Positions 20,868 to 30,462 of a stretch of DNA of 64,000 bases are shown in pieces. Each line of letters opens with the position of its first letter. The stretch's first letter is position 1. The translations under genes were made by a program, and so were the position numbers. Below the pieces are notes generated by a model. It worked only from the letters and a program-made list of their open reading frames with translations. It did no database searches and was not told where the DNA came from. The stretch is from Ceratothoa steindachneri (lineage: Eukaryota; Arthropoda; Malacostraca; Isopoda; Cymothoidae): positions 191,278,985-191,342,984 of the forward strand of contig OZ018321.1 in assembly GCA_963969495.1 (NCBI GenBank), given 5' to 3'.

Positions 20868-21869
20868 TTATAAGTTTCTGTTAATTAAAAATGTATTAGC
20901 ACCCACTTTAAATTTCTGAAGTTCCAAGGACTCAACAACAACAGTAGGAAGTTCATTCCACATTTTAGTTGTGTTAGGAATGAAACTTCTTGAAAACTGT
21001 GTTGTGTTGAATCTCATAGGCGTAAAGGCCCTACTATTGGCATTTAGTACACCTCTGGTAACTCGTTGAGGGGCATATAAATTGGGCAGATCGTGATGCA
21101 GTGGATGATCTGCATTGTTAAAAATTTTATATAAGATGCATAAGGAGCTTATTGCTCGCCTGTGCCACAGATCAACTTTGAGGTCAGGAATTAAAAATTT
21201 TATTGCTCTCAAATTTTTATCTAATAAATTAAGATAAGAGTTGGCTGCCGAACTCCAAACAGGGGCGCAATATTCAAAACACGGAAGAATAAAAGCATTA
21301 AAACAATTTTTAAGAACAGTCTGCTCTCCAAATACTTTGTAAGATTTCCTCAAAATGCCAATTTTTTGAGCAATAGAGGAGGAAATAGATCGAATGTGAT
21401 TCTCAAAAGTAAACCTAGAGTCAAGCATAACTCCAAGCAACTTAAAAGAATCACATATGGAGATGGGAATGTTATTTATTAAAAGATCTGGATGGGGAGG
21501 ATCTAGTGTTCTGGATCTGCTAACAATCATACTCTGGGTTTTCTTTGCATTTAACTTCATGCCCCATGAAGTGCACCAAACATTTATCTTAGCCAGATCT
21601 CTATTTAAAGACTCTGCAACCGATGCTCTCAACTCAGGAGATGGGACTGGGGCTATTAGAGTAGCATCATCAGCATAGGCTATAAGTCTATTTTCCAGTC
21701 CAAACCACATATCATGGGTATATAAAATAAACAGTAGAGGACCAAGAACACTGCCTTGTGGTACACCAGATAGCACCTCTCTCTCATCACTAAAATTATT
21801 GTCAACAGCAAGAGAAAGTGAAACAAAGTAAGGAAAGTAAAAACAACTAACATAACAATACATAAACAA
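20868..21869 (-). CDS. CR1-like LINE RT, C-terminal half
   Basis: A 333-residue open frame, the longest in the window. The true homology begins near 'SLAVDNNFSDEREV' (about 21800); the Met at 21869 is probably read-through into flank. Blocks: 'LSGVPQGSVLGPLLFILYTH' (block B), 'LIAYADDATLIAPVPS' (block C, YADD intact), 'INVWCTSWGMKLNAKKTQSM' (block D), 'FKLLGVMLDSRFTFENHI' (block E). It ends with 'MWNELPTVVVESLELQKFKV' and 'GANTFLINRNL', a complete CR1/Jockey-type C-terminus. It lacks the endonuclease and RT fingers, so it is 5'-truncated as LINE copies often are. Having no stop, it may be a recent insertion into LINE K. Confidence 0.9.
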   Translation of the reverse strand: MFMYCYVSCFYFPYFVSLSLAVDNNFSDEREVLSGVPQGSVLGPLLFILYTHDMWFGLENRLIAYADDATLIAPVPSPELRASVAESLNRDLAKINVWCTSWGMKLNAKKTQSMIVSRSRTLDPPHPDLLINNIPISICDSFKLLGVMLDSRFTFENHIRSISSSIAQKIGILRKSYKVFGEQTVLKNCFNAFILPCFEYCAPVWSSAANSYLNLLDKNLRAIKFLIPDLKVDLWHRRAISSLCILYKIFNNADHPLHHDLPNLYAPQRVTRGVLNANSRAFTPMRFNTTQFSRSFIPNTTKMWNELPTVVVESLELQKFKVGANTFLINRNL

Positions 21870-22155
21870 AGCTCAGAGCTAAGATAACTCAAAATGGCAT
21901 GAATACTACAATAAACACATGAATGAAAGATGAAAAGAATAAGGCAACAGAGATTAGGCAGTCCTCCCTCTTCTGTATGAGGAACAGGTGCTAAAAGTGT
22001 TAGAAAGAAAGTAGGCATAATGAATGATGAGTAAATGCATGACGGTGGTTTGGAATCCACGTTAATCGGCAGGTCCCCCTTGTCCCTCTGGCAAGGGTAT
22101 TCCACCCTTTCCACCTTTGACTACCGAGGTTGCTCAATCCTCCTCACTAATGTGT
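21870..22155. other. No gene recognised
   Basis: A-rich DNA after the truncated CR1-like LINE. The phrase 'AAAGTGAAACAAAGT' near 21807-21822 recalls 'AAACAAAGTGAAAC' at 20606, on the other side of that LINE. This could be a degraded target duplication, but the match is low complexity. Confidence 0.35.
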
Positions 22156-22400
22156 CTTCTTTCAAATCAAAACTTTCCGTCTCCGACTATAAACCTTCTT
22201 CTAAAGCTTGTTTCGGACTTCCCATTAAGCACTTCACTATCGGTTCACTTGAACTGAGAGTCAGAAGTGTGGGGAGTTTCTCCAGGAGCAAGTCGGTCAC
22301 GGGTCTCCTGCTCTTCTGTGCTCCCCCGATCGGGGTAGGGGTACAGAGGGGAGGAGTAACCTCGAGCCGTACCTTTTCTCCCTAAAAAAAGTCATTCCGA
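22156..22400 (+). repeat. Dispersed repeat, copy 2
   Basis: Plus-strand copy of the sequence found inverted at 9447-9685. Shared phrases: 'GGACTTCCCATTAAGCACTT', 'CACTATCGGTTCACTTGAAC', 'GGGTACAGAGGGG' and 'CGTACCTTTTCTCCC'. The homology ends near 'AAAAAAAGTC'. Confidence 0.75.
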
Positions 22401-22928
22401 CGGATAGCGGATACTTTATTCTTACTTACGAAGAAACATACGCAATCTATACCTTCGACTTTGTAAAGCAAGTTTCCTTGTTTTTGCATCGTTCTTCTCT
22501 CAAGAAAGAAGTTACAGAAGAGACATCAACTGTCTGACGAGACAATTACTGGACTTTCCATAAAGACGCACTCTTACTTTCCTATCCACCCCCTTTAGGG
22601 TGAGTCGGGTAGAAAGCTTGAAGTCTCCTTAGATACCTACTTGTGCGGGAGCCTTATCTGAACCGGACGGCTAACTCGGCGCAGGCGGAAGCTGAGCCAG
22701 GGACGGGTTATAACCCGTGTGAGCGGCGGACACCAGTCAGGTGAAGCAAACACTGTTAGGGTTAGGGTGTAGGTAGGTAAGTAGGGAATACCGACTCGCC
22801 AACTGAATAAACCGATTGGAATAAACGGATATAACAGCAAGCTATATCTTCCTCCAAACCTCACACCTCCTCTCTTTTTCCTTCTCCTTAGCCGATGAAG
22901 AAAAAAAAAAGAAACGGTTAGTAAGAAA
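22401..22928 (+). promoter_or_regulatory. Probable LINE E 5' leader
   Basis: Non-coding stretch directly before the LINE E ORF1 start. GC-rich centre (22620-22750), then a pyrimidine-rich run. It does not match the leader shared by LINEs D, F and H. Leader status is inferred from position. Confidence 0.4.
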
Positions 22929-24384
22929 ATGGACACTACTAAACTGGTCCCTTTGCGCGTCCAGAAGGGCGCGCAAAACCCAACAGGACAAACATATTCT
23001 CAATTACCTACGGGAAACTCAGTGTAGTGCTAGTTAGGCTACTAGACTACACTAATTCCTCCATTGCAGTTAGCCATAACGACCAAGATGTGGATAAAAT
23101 TCTTTCGAAAAAAGCTACGGACGAAATGACAAAGATTGAATTAGAAATTCAAGTGCGCCTGCAAATAGATGCCCAGAAAACGCTATACTGCCGTCAAATT
23201 TACCCCTAGATAGGAGATCATAAAGCGGACGAAATAAAAGAGGAAATAGAGAGAGCACAATCCTAAAATTCATCAATCATGCAAATAATACGGAATATTC
23301 ACACGTTTTCAAAGTAATATTCCACGAAATGAATAGGGCCATGGAGGCGAGGGAATCAGGTATTCTCGCGTTTAATTTAAAGATCACACCTGATCAAATA
23401 AGGACAGATGAATTTATCAACATACAAATTTGCTTCAACTGCTATGCGCTAAAAAAGCGCAACACAAGGGACTGTCCGATAAAAGAAATTAAATGGTGTT
23501 CCGAGTGTAGTGATAAAAACCATACGTGGCTGGAATGTAATTCTGGGATAAAAAAAATTAGAGATTGCAATGGAAACCATCGCCACCTGTAAATGGCATG
23601 TCCGATGAAGCCTGAACAAATCGAAAAGAGAGAGGGCTATATCAGAAGAAGAAAAACAGAATCTTACATTCGCCAAAGTCACTAAAGCCACAACCGAAAA
23701 GATCCAGCTATTAAAAAACGTAATCGAAATTAAACAAGTTTTTTTCAATATATTAGCTTGTATTCTACACGCACACGTGTTGAATGCAGCAAATCCGGGC
23801 TCATATTTACGCGAACTAAATCTAATGTTAAAAAACAACGGTTTAGACGAAATGTGGTTTCCTGAAAACCTTCTATCAGCGGACATACTGAGCATCCAGT
23901 ATAAACAAACAAAATTAGACAAGACCCAAGAAAGCAAAAGACCCCTAGCCTAAAGAAAACCCCAGAGACCAACCGGGCAAGAATAGAGAGCCAAGACCAA
24001 GGAAGACAACGCAAAAAAGATAAGAAGAAGGGATGAAGATAGAAATCACCATAGGCAACAACACCAATATGGATACCAACACAGGAAACTAACCCAAGAA
24101 GGAACGAGCTCAGTTCCCTCTGCAAAACTTGGGAAAGAAAGCGATGAGGGACAACAAGGCTTCAACCTAAAGATTTACGCCTCTGAGGAAAATCCCTTCC
24201 CCGATAACAACGATGATCAAGTACAAGGTATAATAAAGTGACACTATAAATACGAATACGAAGGCCCGTATACGGAACTGAAGTATTCACAAGAAAAAAA
24301 ATGTGAAAAGACAAAATCTCCCATTGAGCGTGAAGCATATAAAACAGGGGGAAGAGGAAGCCGGGAAGAAAGAAAACATAAATA
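22929..24384 (+). pseudogene. LINE E ORF1, degraded
   Basis: Met at 22929 starts 'MDTTKLVPLRVQKGAQNPT', aligning with LINE F 'MDNSEWAKRVPLRV'. A frameshift leads to 'VRLLDYTNSSIAVSHNDQDV' (23030). Then 'ADEIKEEIER' and 'VIFHEMNRAMEARESGILAF' (23310), and three knuckles: 'CFNCYALKKRNTRDCP', 'CSECSDKNHTWLEC' and 'RDCNGNHRHL' with a stop at 23590. 'ACILHAHVLNAANPGSYLRE' and 'GLDEMWFPENLLSADILSI' follow in a further frame. The C-terminal part is a basic/Gln-rich tail. At least five frame breaks make it non-functional. Confidence 0.8.
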
Positions 24385-25131
24385 ATGGCCCATGTAAGAA
24401 AATTAAAAATAATAAGCCACAACGTAGCTGGATGGAATGAGAAGAGATTCTCTTTGAACAACGCATATCTAAAAGAAGACCCGGATACCATTCTACTAAA
24501 CGAGATTAACATCGACCCAGAAATAAATACAATCAATATGTTTAATTGCACTGTAATTACAAAAACCACAAACGACATCAATTATGACGGAGTCGCTATG
24601 TCAATCCGAAACGATATAAGCTTAAAAAAACTCAAAGATCTAGACGAAGCATATCTAGCGATTAGCATTTGAACAACGACAGGCAATATAATAGTGGCAG
24701 CAGGCTACCAACCTCCAAGGAGATATTTCTTGCCCCTCCACAACTTCACAGAAACTTATGGCCACAGAGACCAAACAGTCTTCATGGGCAACTTAACTGC
24801 CCGTATTAGAGCCTCCGGCTACACTTGGAACTACAACAGAGCCGTAAGAAATTTTGAGCTAGTATTGGAAAAAGGAATAGTAGAGCATCTAGGACCGGAA
24901 TTTCCAACTTATCTGGGTAAAATTAAAGCTTCGAAACTAGAAATAGTTTTGGCAACCCCGAACCTTCCGTTTAATTACAACATAGAAAAAGACTCTCCAT
25001 CAACTAGCGACCACGAAATGGTTGTCATAACTTTATCTATGGATCACATTCAAGTTAAGTGCCCACCTAGGAAATCATATAGGCACGCCAATTGGGCGAG
25101 TAAATTTTTGGAACAGCATCCGAAGACTTAG
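24385..25131 (+). pseudogene. LINE E ORF2: endonuclease
   Basis: Met at 24385: 'KLKIISHNVAGWNEKRFSLN', 'LKEDPDTILLNEINIDPE', 'NYDGVAMSIRNDISLKKL', a stop after 'AYLAISI' (24672), 'VAAGYQPPRRYFLPLHNFTE', 'VFMGNLTARIRASGY' (GDLNA-like, Asp replaced by Asn), 'FPTYLGKIKASKLEIVLATP' and 'SDHEMVVITLSM'. After 'YRHANWA' the DNA jumps to 'SKFWNSIRRLRGLPAK' in another frame. Compared with LINE D about 120 residues of linker are deleted. Nearly open; one internal stop. Confidence 0.82.
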
Positions 25132-25425
25132 GGGTTTGCCCGCCAAAACAAGAACACAAATAAAAGACGGAGAAAATATCATTGAGGATCCAGAGTCTCT
25201 CGAAATAAGATTCAGGACACAGCGGAAAAGGATTTTCGCTATAACCCCTGAAAAGAAAGACGACTTTAACCAGGACTTCGAAGACCAACTGTTCGATGAC
25301 CTCAGTACAGTGATACATAGAACCTTTCCCCACTCGCAAGTATCTCAGGAAAGGGAGATGGTTAACCACGGGTGCCCAATCACCTCTGAGGAGACAATGA
25401 ACACCATAGGGTCCTTCAAGCAAAA
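25132..25425 (+). pseudogene. LINE E ORF2: linker before RT
   Basis: Open frame matching LINE D 17715-18000: 'KTRTQIKDGENIIEDPESLE', 'IRFRTQRKRIFAITPEKKDD', 'FNQDFEDQLFDDLSTVIHRT' and 'TSEETMNTIGSFKQ'. The next residues should be RAPG; instead the Penelope-like element begins. No LINE E sequence is recognised beyond that element, so the RT is lost. Confidence 0.82.
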
Positions 25426-25440
25426 TGGCATTTTCATCGG

Positions 25441-25894
25441 ATCCCATGTAAAAATTGGCAAATAGAACGCCAGGTGGGGAACCCATAGCTACACCGTCGA
25501 TATGGACGTACATACCCCCGTCGGGTCCATAAAATGGAGCCTCTTTGGTGCACGGCCGTAGTAGTTCCCGTAGGGTTGGTTCTTGGATGGGGAGAGGTGT
25601 TATGTCTTCGGTGTAATATTTTTTTCTGCAGATAAGGCTTATAATTTCATCCACTGGCACGTTGGTAAACACTGATTCGACATCCATTTATGCTATGTGG
25701 CCAGCTAGTTTGGAAACCTCCAGGATGTTGAGGAAATCCTCAGTTGAGCGTAAGCTGTAGGAAAATGATACGTAGGGAGTTAGAAATTTTGCTACCTTGT
25801 AAGTCACAGTAGGTGTCTGACTTATGATTGGGCGGAGTGCGTTTCCTGACTTATGGATTTTAACGTAGAAAATGGCATTTTCGAAAATAACCAT
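25441..25894 (-). pseudogene. PLE reverse transcriptase, N-terminal half
   Basis: Minus-strand reading: 'FYVKIHKSGNALRPIISQTP', 'TVTYKVAKFLTPYVSFSYSL' and 'STEDFLNILEVSKLAGHIA', then a TAA at 25686, then 'MDVESVFTNVPVDEIISLI' and 'LRELLRPCTKEAPFYGPDGG', 'IDGVAMGSPPGVLFANFYMG'. K.HK.G.PLRPI, SMDVESLFTNVP and the GVAMGSP.GVLFAN block are strong Penelope-like RT signatures; the Asp in MDVE is the first catalytic Asp. It ends at 'FANFYMG', just before the YIDD block, which lies on the plus strand. Confidence 0.9.
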
Positions 25895-26365
25895 ACCCTC
25901 AAACCTCCCATCTACGTTCGAAATATTGACGATACTTTCCTGGACATGTAGAACCCCGAAGATCTACTCACGCTTATCCAGACCTTCAAAGATAATTCAT
26001 CACTCAACTTCACTCACGAGAACGAAGAGCAGTATGCACTCCCATTCTTTGATGTTCTCGTTCGTTCTTCTCAAGAGCGCTTCGTGACGGAAGTATATAT
26101 CAGGAGTACAAATTTGTGTTTTTGTATGAGTGGTTCCTTAGAGTGCCCTAATAGGTATAAGAGATCGGTGATTAGCGCCCTCGTGAACAGAGTATTCTCG
26201 CACTCCTCCAATTGGGTAACGATTGATGCTGAGTTTAAGCGAATGAACCAGCTCATTGTGAACAATAGCTATTCACAAACCGTATTCGACTCAATCGTTA
26301 AGCGGAAAATAAACTTTACCCTCCCCGCCTTAAGACGGACATACCAGAAAACCTCATATCAATAG
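25895..26365 (+). pseudogene. PLE reverse transcriptase, C-terminal half
   Basis: Plus frame: 'KPPIYVRYIDDTFLDM*NPE' (catalytic YIDD present, one stop), 'SSLNFTHENEEQYALPFFDV', 'RFVTEVYIRSTNLCFCMSGS', 'CPNRYKRSVISALVNRVFSH', 'NQLIVNNSYSQTVFDSIVKR'. This is the PLE palm end and thumb. It ends 'RRTYQKTSYQ' at 26365. Confidence 0.9.
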
Positions 26366-26385
26366 ACATACACTACCATGCAACA

Positions 26386-26850
26386 ATGAACACAGGCTAT
26401 AGGAAAGACGAGAAGATTCTCAAAGCCATTATACACAGCAACGTTTTCACAGCCAACCCCGAGCATAAAGTAAACTTGGTCATATATTACAAGACCAGAA
26501 AAACACGATATCTCGTCATGAAGAACAGTTGTCTCCCCGCGACGAACCCACTACAAGAGGCCAACCTAGTGTATGAATACTCGGGCAATGTCGGTGACTG
26601 CGTTCATCGCAACTCTAAATACATATGGATGAATTCTACAACCTTGTTGCGCAAGTTATCGATGCACCTCTAGGACGGGGCTATCAAGCAACATGCAGAA
26701 ACGCATCATACGTCAATTACAAGAGAAACGCTCACCCAAAACACTTCCATCATCTTCCGTGATCCTGACCGCCGAAGACTCCTAATGGCCGAGGCAGTTA
26801 TGATCTCCCAACGTAGACCTTCAATCAATACACAACTCTAGCCAGAAACT
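26386..26850 (+). pseudogene. PLE GIY-YIG-like endonuclease domain
   Basis: The frame reads 'NPEHKVNLVIYYKTRKTRYL', 'VMKNSCLPATNPLQEANLVY', 'EYSGNVGDCVHRNSKYIWMN', 'STTLLRKLSMHL' and a stop at 26673, then 'DGAIKQHAETHHTSITRETL' and 'DPDRRRLLMAEAVMIS'. It matches the arms at 8510-9446. YIG has become YIW and one Cys is Ser, so nuclease activity is unlikely. It follows the RT in the normal PLE order. Confidence 0.87.
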
Positions 26851-27480
26851 ATCCTCCCAACGACTCGCCGCCAGAATCTGCAACGCCCCCGCATGGAACC
26901 AAAATTTGTCCTAAACCTGTTCCTCCTTTTGTTTATATCCAACATCATTTTTTTTGTTCTTGAACATATTTTTAAACATATCCATTTCATTTGATTGGTC
27001 CGTTTCCTTACAATAATGTTCAAAATATTTTTAAACATAAATCTATCCAGGTATTTTTCGAGTTAGTTGATTGGTCCGTTTTCTTAGGGTAATGTTCAAA
27101 GATATTCAAAATATTTTCCTCTAAGATCACGTTCACCATTGAATGCTAGCCCTTGCCCAGCACGTATGGATTCCAAAAAGCCCGCGATACTATGCCAGCA
27201 CGCACGGATTCTCTAAAGCCTGTGTCACTATGCCAGCACGCACTCTCCAACGACGAAAGTTTTTAATCATCAAGAAGGAATTTGAAAAGAAGAAATTCGC
27301 TCGCACAAGAATCCCAATCTTTGAGACTTCATTTGAAGACAAAGCTTAGTAGAGCCATCACCTTAGAATTTTTTCTACCTCCTCACGCCTGTAATCCCTC
27401 TTCATCCATCTCACTACCCTCTCACTTCCCAAAAAGAGATACTACTTTTCATTTGGCCCTAATATTTTAATATGTCCAGC
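26851..27480 (+). repeat. PLE 3' UTR with short tandem repeats
   Basis: 'GATTGGTCCGTTT' occurs at about 26993 and 27071 with similar sequence after each ('TAATGTTCAAA'), a repeat of about 78 bp. At 27150-27245, 'CAGCACGYAYGGATTC' and 'TATGCCAGCACGCAC' repeat about every 40 bp. No coding frame is seen. Confidence 0.6.
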
Positions 27481-27489
27481 TAATTCACC

Positions 27490-27966
27490 ACCCTCCCCTG
27501 TCTCAGAAGACCTCCGTCCGGATGAGGAAGCTGTCTATCATCGCCTAGTTCAAACTAGGCCCTGCCCTGTGCAAAGGCATAATTTGAGGCTCCGAGGAAA
27601 GCAGATTTGAGGCTTATCCAACTGTGGAACTCGGTGTCATAGGTTACTGGTCAATGGGACTACGCTAAAAGTCTCAGGGTGTTCCAAAAGAACTTCCGAG
27701 GGAGCCCGGCTAAAACCATAGAGGGACTTGAAACCGTCTCTATGTAAGTTGGACCCAGCGTAGAATACCCAAAACCCAGTAGAGGAGGCACCCCAGATGG
27801 TGGGAGTTGATTCGACCACCGTCCACCAAAAAGTCCGCCATATTTTTACCCCTCGGAGGATCCCACCCAGGCTCATTTATCCATTCAATCATCCCATTTT
27901 TCATCTTAGACAGCAACCCTTATCTGGACACATAAAGCCCCAATAGAGGCAGGAGATACTTTTCAG

Positions 27967-28042
<76 letters not shown>

Positions 28043-28140
28043 TTCCCAGGCAAAACTAAAATACAGGTATAGACTACAAAGAGACCAACAACGAAAAAAG
28101 AAGAACCAGCAGTACTGGGGGTTAGGCCCCCTAAGGCCTA
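27490..28140 (+). promoter_or_regulatory. LINE F 5' UTR
   Basis: Shares ordered blocks with LINE D and LINE H leaders: 'GGCATAATTTGAGGC', 'CCATAGAGGGACTTGAAACC', 'AAAAAGTCCGCCATA' and 'AGGATCCCACCCAGGCTCAT'. A (TA)n tract (27969-28037) lies between this leader and the ORF1 start, and 'GGGGTTAGGCCCCCTAAGGC' immediately precedes the ATG. Confidence 0.7.
27969..28037. repeat. (TA)n microsatellite
   Basis: About 69 bp of TA dinucleotide inside the LINE F leader. Confidence 0.97.
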
Positions 28141-29335
28141 ATGGATAACTCAGAATGGGCAAAAAGGGTCCCACTCAGGGTCCTCGAAGGACACTCGAAG
28201 CCAGATCGGGAAAAGACACTACATACAATCTACGCATTAATCAGAGTCATCGTTCTTAGATTTAAAGAACGATATAATGAATACGTGGCTCTATGCGATA
28301 CTGATAAGGACTTAGATAACCTCTTAAGCGACAATGCTTCCAAAAAACTGAAAAAAATAGGACTCACTGCCAGGGTACCACCTGCCGTCGCAACCAAAAG
28401 ATCAGTAATTTGCCGAAGGCTTGACTTATGGGTAGGCGGACACTCCGCAGAGGAAATTAAGATCGAAATAGAAAAAATAACAAGACTGGGCCAATCTTGA
28501 AGAAATCGTTTAGTTCAAAAAACACAACGGCGAAGAACATATTCACGTTTTAAGGCTGTTTTTAAAGAGACAGGCATTGCAGCGAAAGCGGCGGAAAAAG
28601 GTCTATTGGCATTCTACACTAAGATAGCACCATAGCAGATAGAGAGGGAAGCCTTTATATCTGTACAAGTATGCTTCAAGTGCTATGCTCTGGATGATAA
28701 CCCCACGAGAGAATGCACATACCAAGGTATGATATGTTCCGAGTGCTCCAGCACTGACCACAGATGGAAACAGTGTAGAAACCCAACAAAAAAAGTGTGC
28801 TAACTGCGGAAATGCACACCGCAGATTCTCAATGGCCTGCCCTCTGAAAAAAAGAGAAAACAAAAAATAAGAAGTCCGCCATTATAGAGGAAAAAGAAAA
28901 AAAGAAGAACCACCACATATGCAGCGGCCGCAGCAGAAAGACCTATGCAAGAAAATCCAGCAGTCGTAAATACCGATGGGAGTATGAGACCGAACCTTAT
29001 ATTGCACATATTACATGCACACTTTGTAAATATGGCAAAGCCTCGATTATATTCTGAAGAATTGAATAAAATGCTACAAAAAAAACGGATTAAAACCTAT
29101 GTGATTCCCCGAGGACTCACCTTCAAATGATTTATATCGTATCTCGATTTCACCTAATCAAGAACCAACCGAAAAAGACCAAAAAGGAACCGACGCAGCA
29201 ATTACCGAAGAAGACCAAACTGAAACCGACACAGCAATTACCGATGAAGACATGTAAGTCATGGAGCAAATCCGACTCGTAAAACAAAAACTAGAGATAG
29301 AAAAAGAAAAGGCAAAAAATAAGAGTACCGAGAAA
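28141..29335 (+). pseudogene. LINE F ORF1
   Basis: Met at 28141: 'MDNSEWAKRVPLRVLEGHSK', 'YNEYVALCDTDKDLDNLLSD', 'VICRRLDLWVGGHSAEEIKI'; stop at 28500 after 'TRLGQS'. Other frames then give a damaged knuckle region ('CANCGNAHRRFSMACPLKKR' near 28798), 'YAAAAAERPMQENPA', 'ILHILHAHFVNMAKPRLYSE' and a Thr/Glu repeat (29170-29260, 'ETDTAIT.ED' type). It ends in 'EKEKAKNKSTEKYE' where the mariner begins. ORF2 is absent. Confidence 0.78.
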
Positions 29336-29337
29336 TA

Positions 29338-29935
29338 CGAGGGGCGGTCAATAAAGAAACGAGAGATGAGGAAAAGTGTTTTATTATTTTTTAATATAAC
29401 TACCCTCGACTTCAATGCATTTGCGCCACTTGTCCCTGAGGCTTCGAATTCCCGACAACCAGAAATCTCCCGACTGCTGTTCAATCCACTCCTGGACGGC
29501 GAACTGGACATCTTCATCGTCCCCAAACCGGCGTCGACGCAGTGCAGACTTGAGCTGGCGCAATAAAAAGTAGTCGCTAGGGGCCATATCTGGACTGTAG
29601 GGGGGGGAGGGGTTGAGCTCCTCGAATCCGCACTCGCGCAGTACGTTGAAGTCGATCATGAGTCGTGAGGTTTCTAGGGACCCAACGGGCAGAGACCTTG
29701 GCCATCGCCAAATTGTCGTGGATGATGTTGATAACACTTCCATGTGATATTCCAAGTTCTCGCTTTATTTCTTCGAACTTCACCCGTCGATTTTCGAGGA
29801 TCATCCTCTCTACACGGGCCACATTGTCCTCGTTTGTCACGTCTGATGGGCGTCCTGGACGGGGGTCATCTTTAAGGGACTCACCACCATAGCGGAACTC
29901 CCTATTTCAGCGAGCAATGGTTACATAGGAAGGGG
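29338..29935 (-). mobile_element. Mariner element, internally deleted
   Basis: The left end 'CGAGGGGCGGTCAATAAAG' follows a TA dinucleotide (29336-29337), as in mariner insertions. Transposase on the minus strand: 'TAPSYVTIAR*NREFRYGGE', 'DDPRPGRPSDVTNEDNVAR', 'RVKFEEIKRELGISHGSVIN', 'AKVSARWVPRNLTTHD', then directly 'CGFEELNPSPPYSPDMAPSD', 'YFLLRQLKSALRRRRFGDDE', 'WRKCIEVEGSYIKK'. The central catalytic part with the first two Asp residues is missing; only the last (YSPD) remains. The N-terminal ~40 residues and the other terminal inverted repeat are also gone. It separates two converging LINEs. Confidence 0.88.
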
Positions 29936-30462
29936 CGGTGTCGGTATATTTGTATATACGCTATCCTATGTGTCACGGAGTCACATAGAATTTTCTCTAG
30001 TCTTGTGTTTAGTCCAAGTCTTAGTATTTTGTACTGAAGCCCAGTCCTCCATACTTTGTCAAATGCCTTCTTAACGTCTCTGAGCACCAGGTCAGCATAA
30101 CATTTTTGGCTAGCAATCTTCGGCAGTTTTTATGTGATGATTGCTAGCGCCGTATCAGTTACTCTCCCTCTTCTGAAACAATGCTGGTGTTGATTATGGA
30201 GGTTGTTATCTTCCAAAAATTCTTGGACTCTATTAGCAAGGACCTTTTCGAAGACCTTGCCTGGTGTGCCCAGCGGTTTTCCGGCTTTTGGAATGAAGAT
30301 CATTTTAGCGATCTTCCATTCGTCCGGAAAATAGCTAACGTTTAAGCACGGATTCAAAATATTGACCAGCCCCTCTAAGATGTTACGGAGGGCGTTCAAG
30401 AAGTTAAATTTGGTCAATTCCATTTTTTCTGGTGCTCTCTGTTTGAAGGTACGTAGCGTCAT
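29936..30462 (-). pseudogene. LINE G ORF2: RT fragment
   Basis: Minus frames: 'MTLRTFKQRAPEKMELTKFN', 'LNPCLNVSYFPDEWKIAKMI', 'FIPKAGKPLGTPGKVFEKVL', 'HNQHQHCFRRGRVTDTALAI' with a stop at 30130. Then 30087-29936: 'LRDVKKAFDKVWRTGLQYKI' (block A) and 'RLEKILCDSVTHRIAYIQI', cut by mariner sequence before block B. YRPISLLE is missing between GKPLG and TPGKVF. Confidence 0.82.

Larger units (their letters stand above)
25426..27480 (+). mobile_element. Penelope-like element with inverted RT half
   Basis: This element sits in LINE E. Its RT N-terminal half reads on the minus strand (25894 down to 25441) and the rest on the plus strand (about 25895 to 26840). In an intact element these lie in one direction. 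The phrase 'AAAATGGCATTTTC' occurs at both edges of the inverted piece (25424 and 25869). PLEs are retroelements with an RT related to telomerase and often a GIY-YIG nuclease; both domains are visible. The 3' UTR is taken to about 27480, just before the LINE F leader. Confidence 0.85.
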
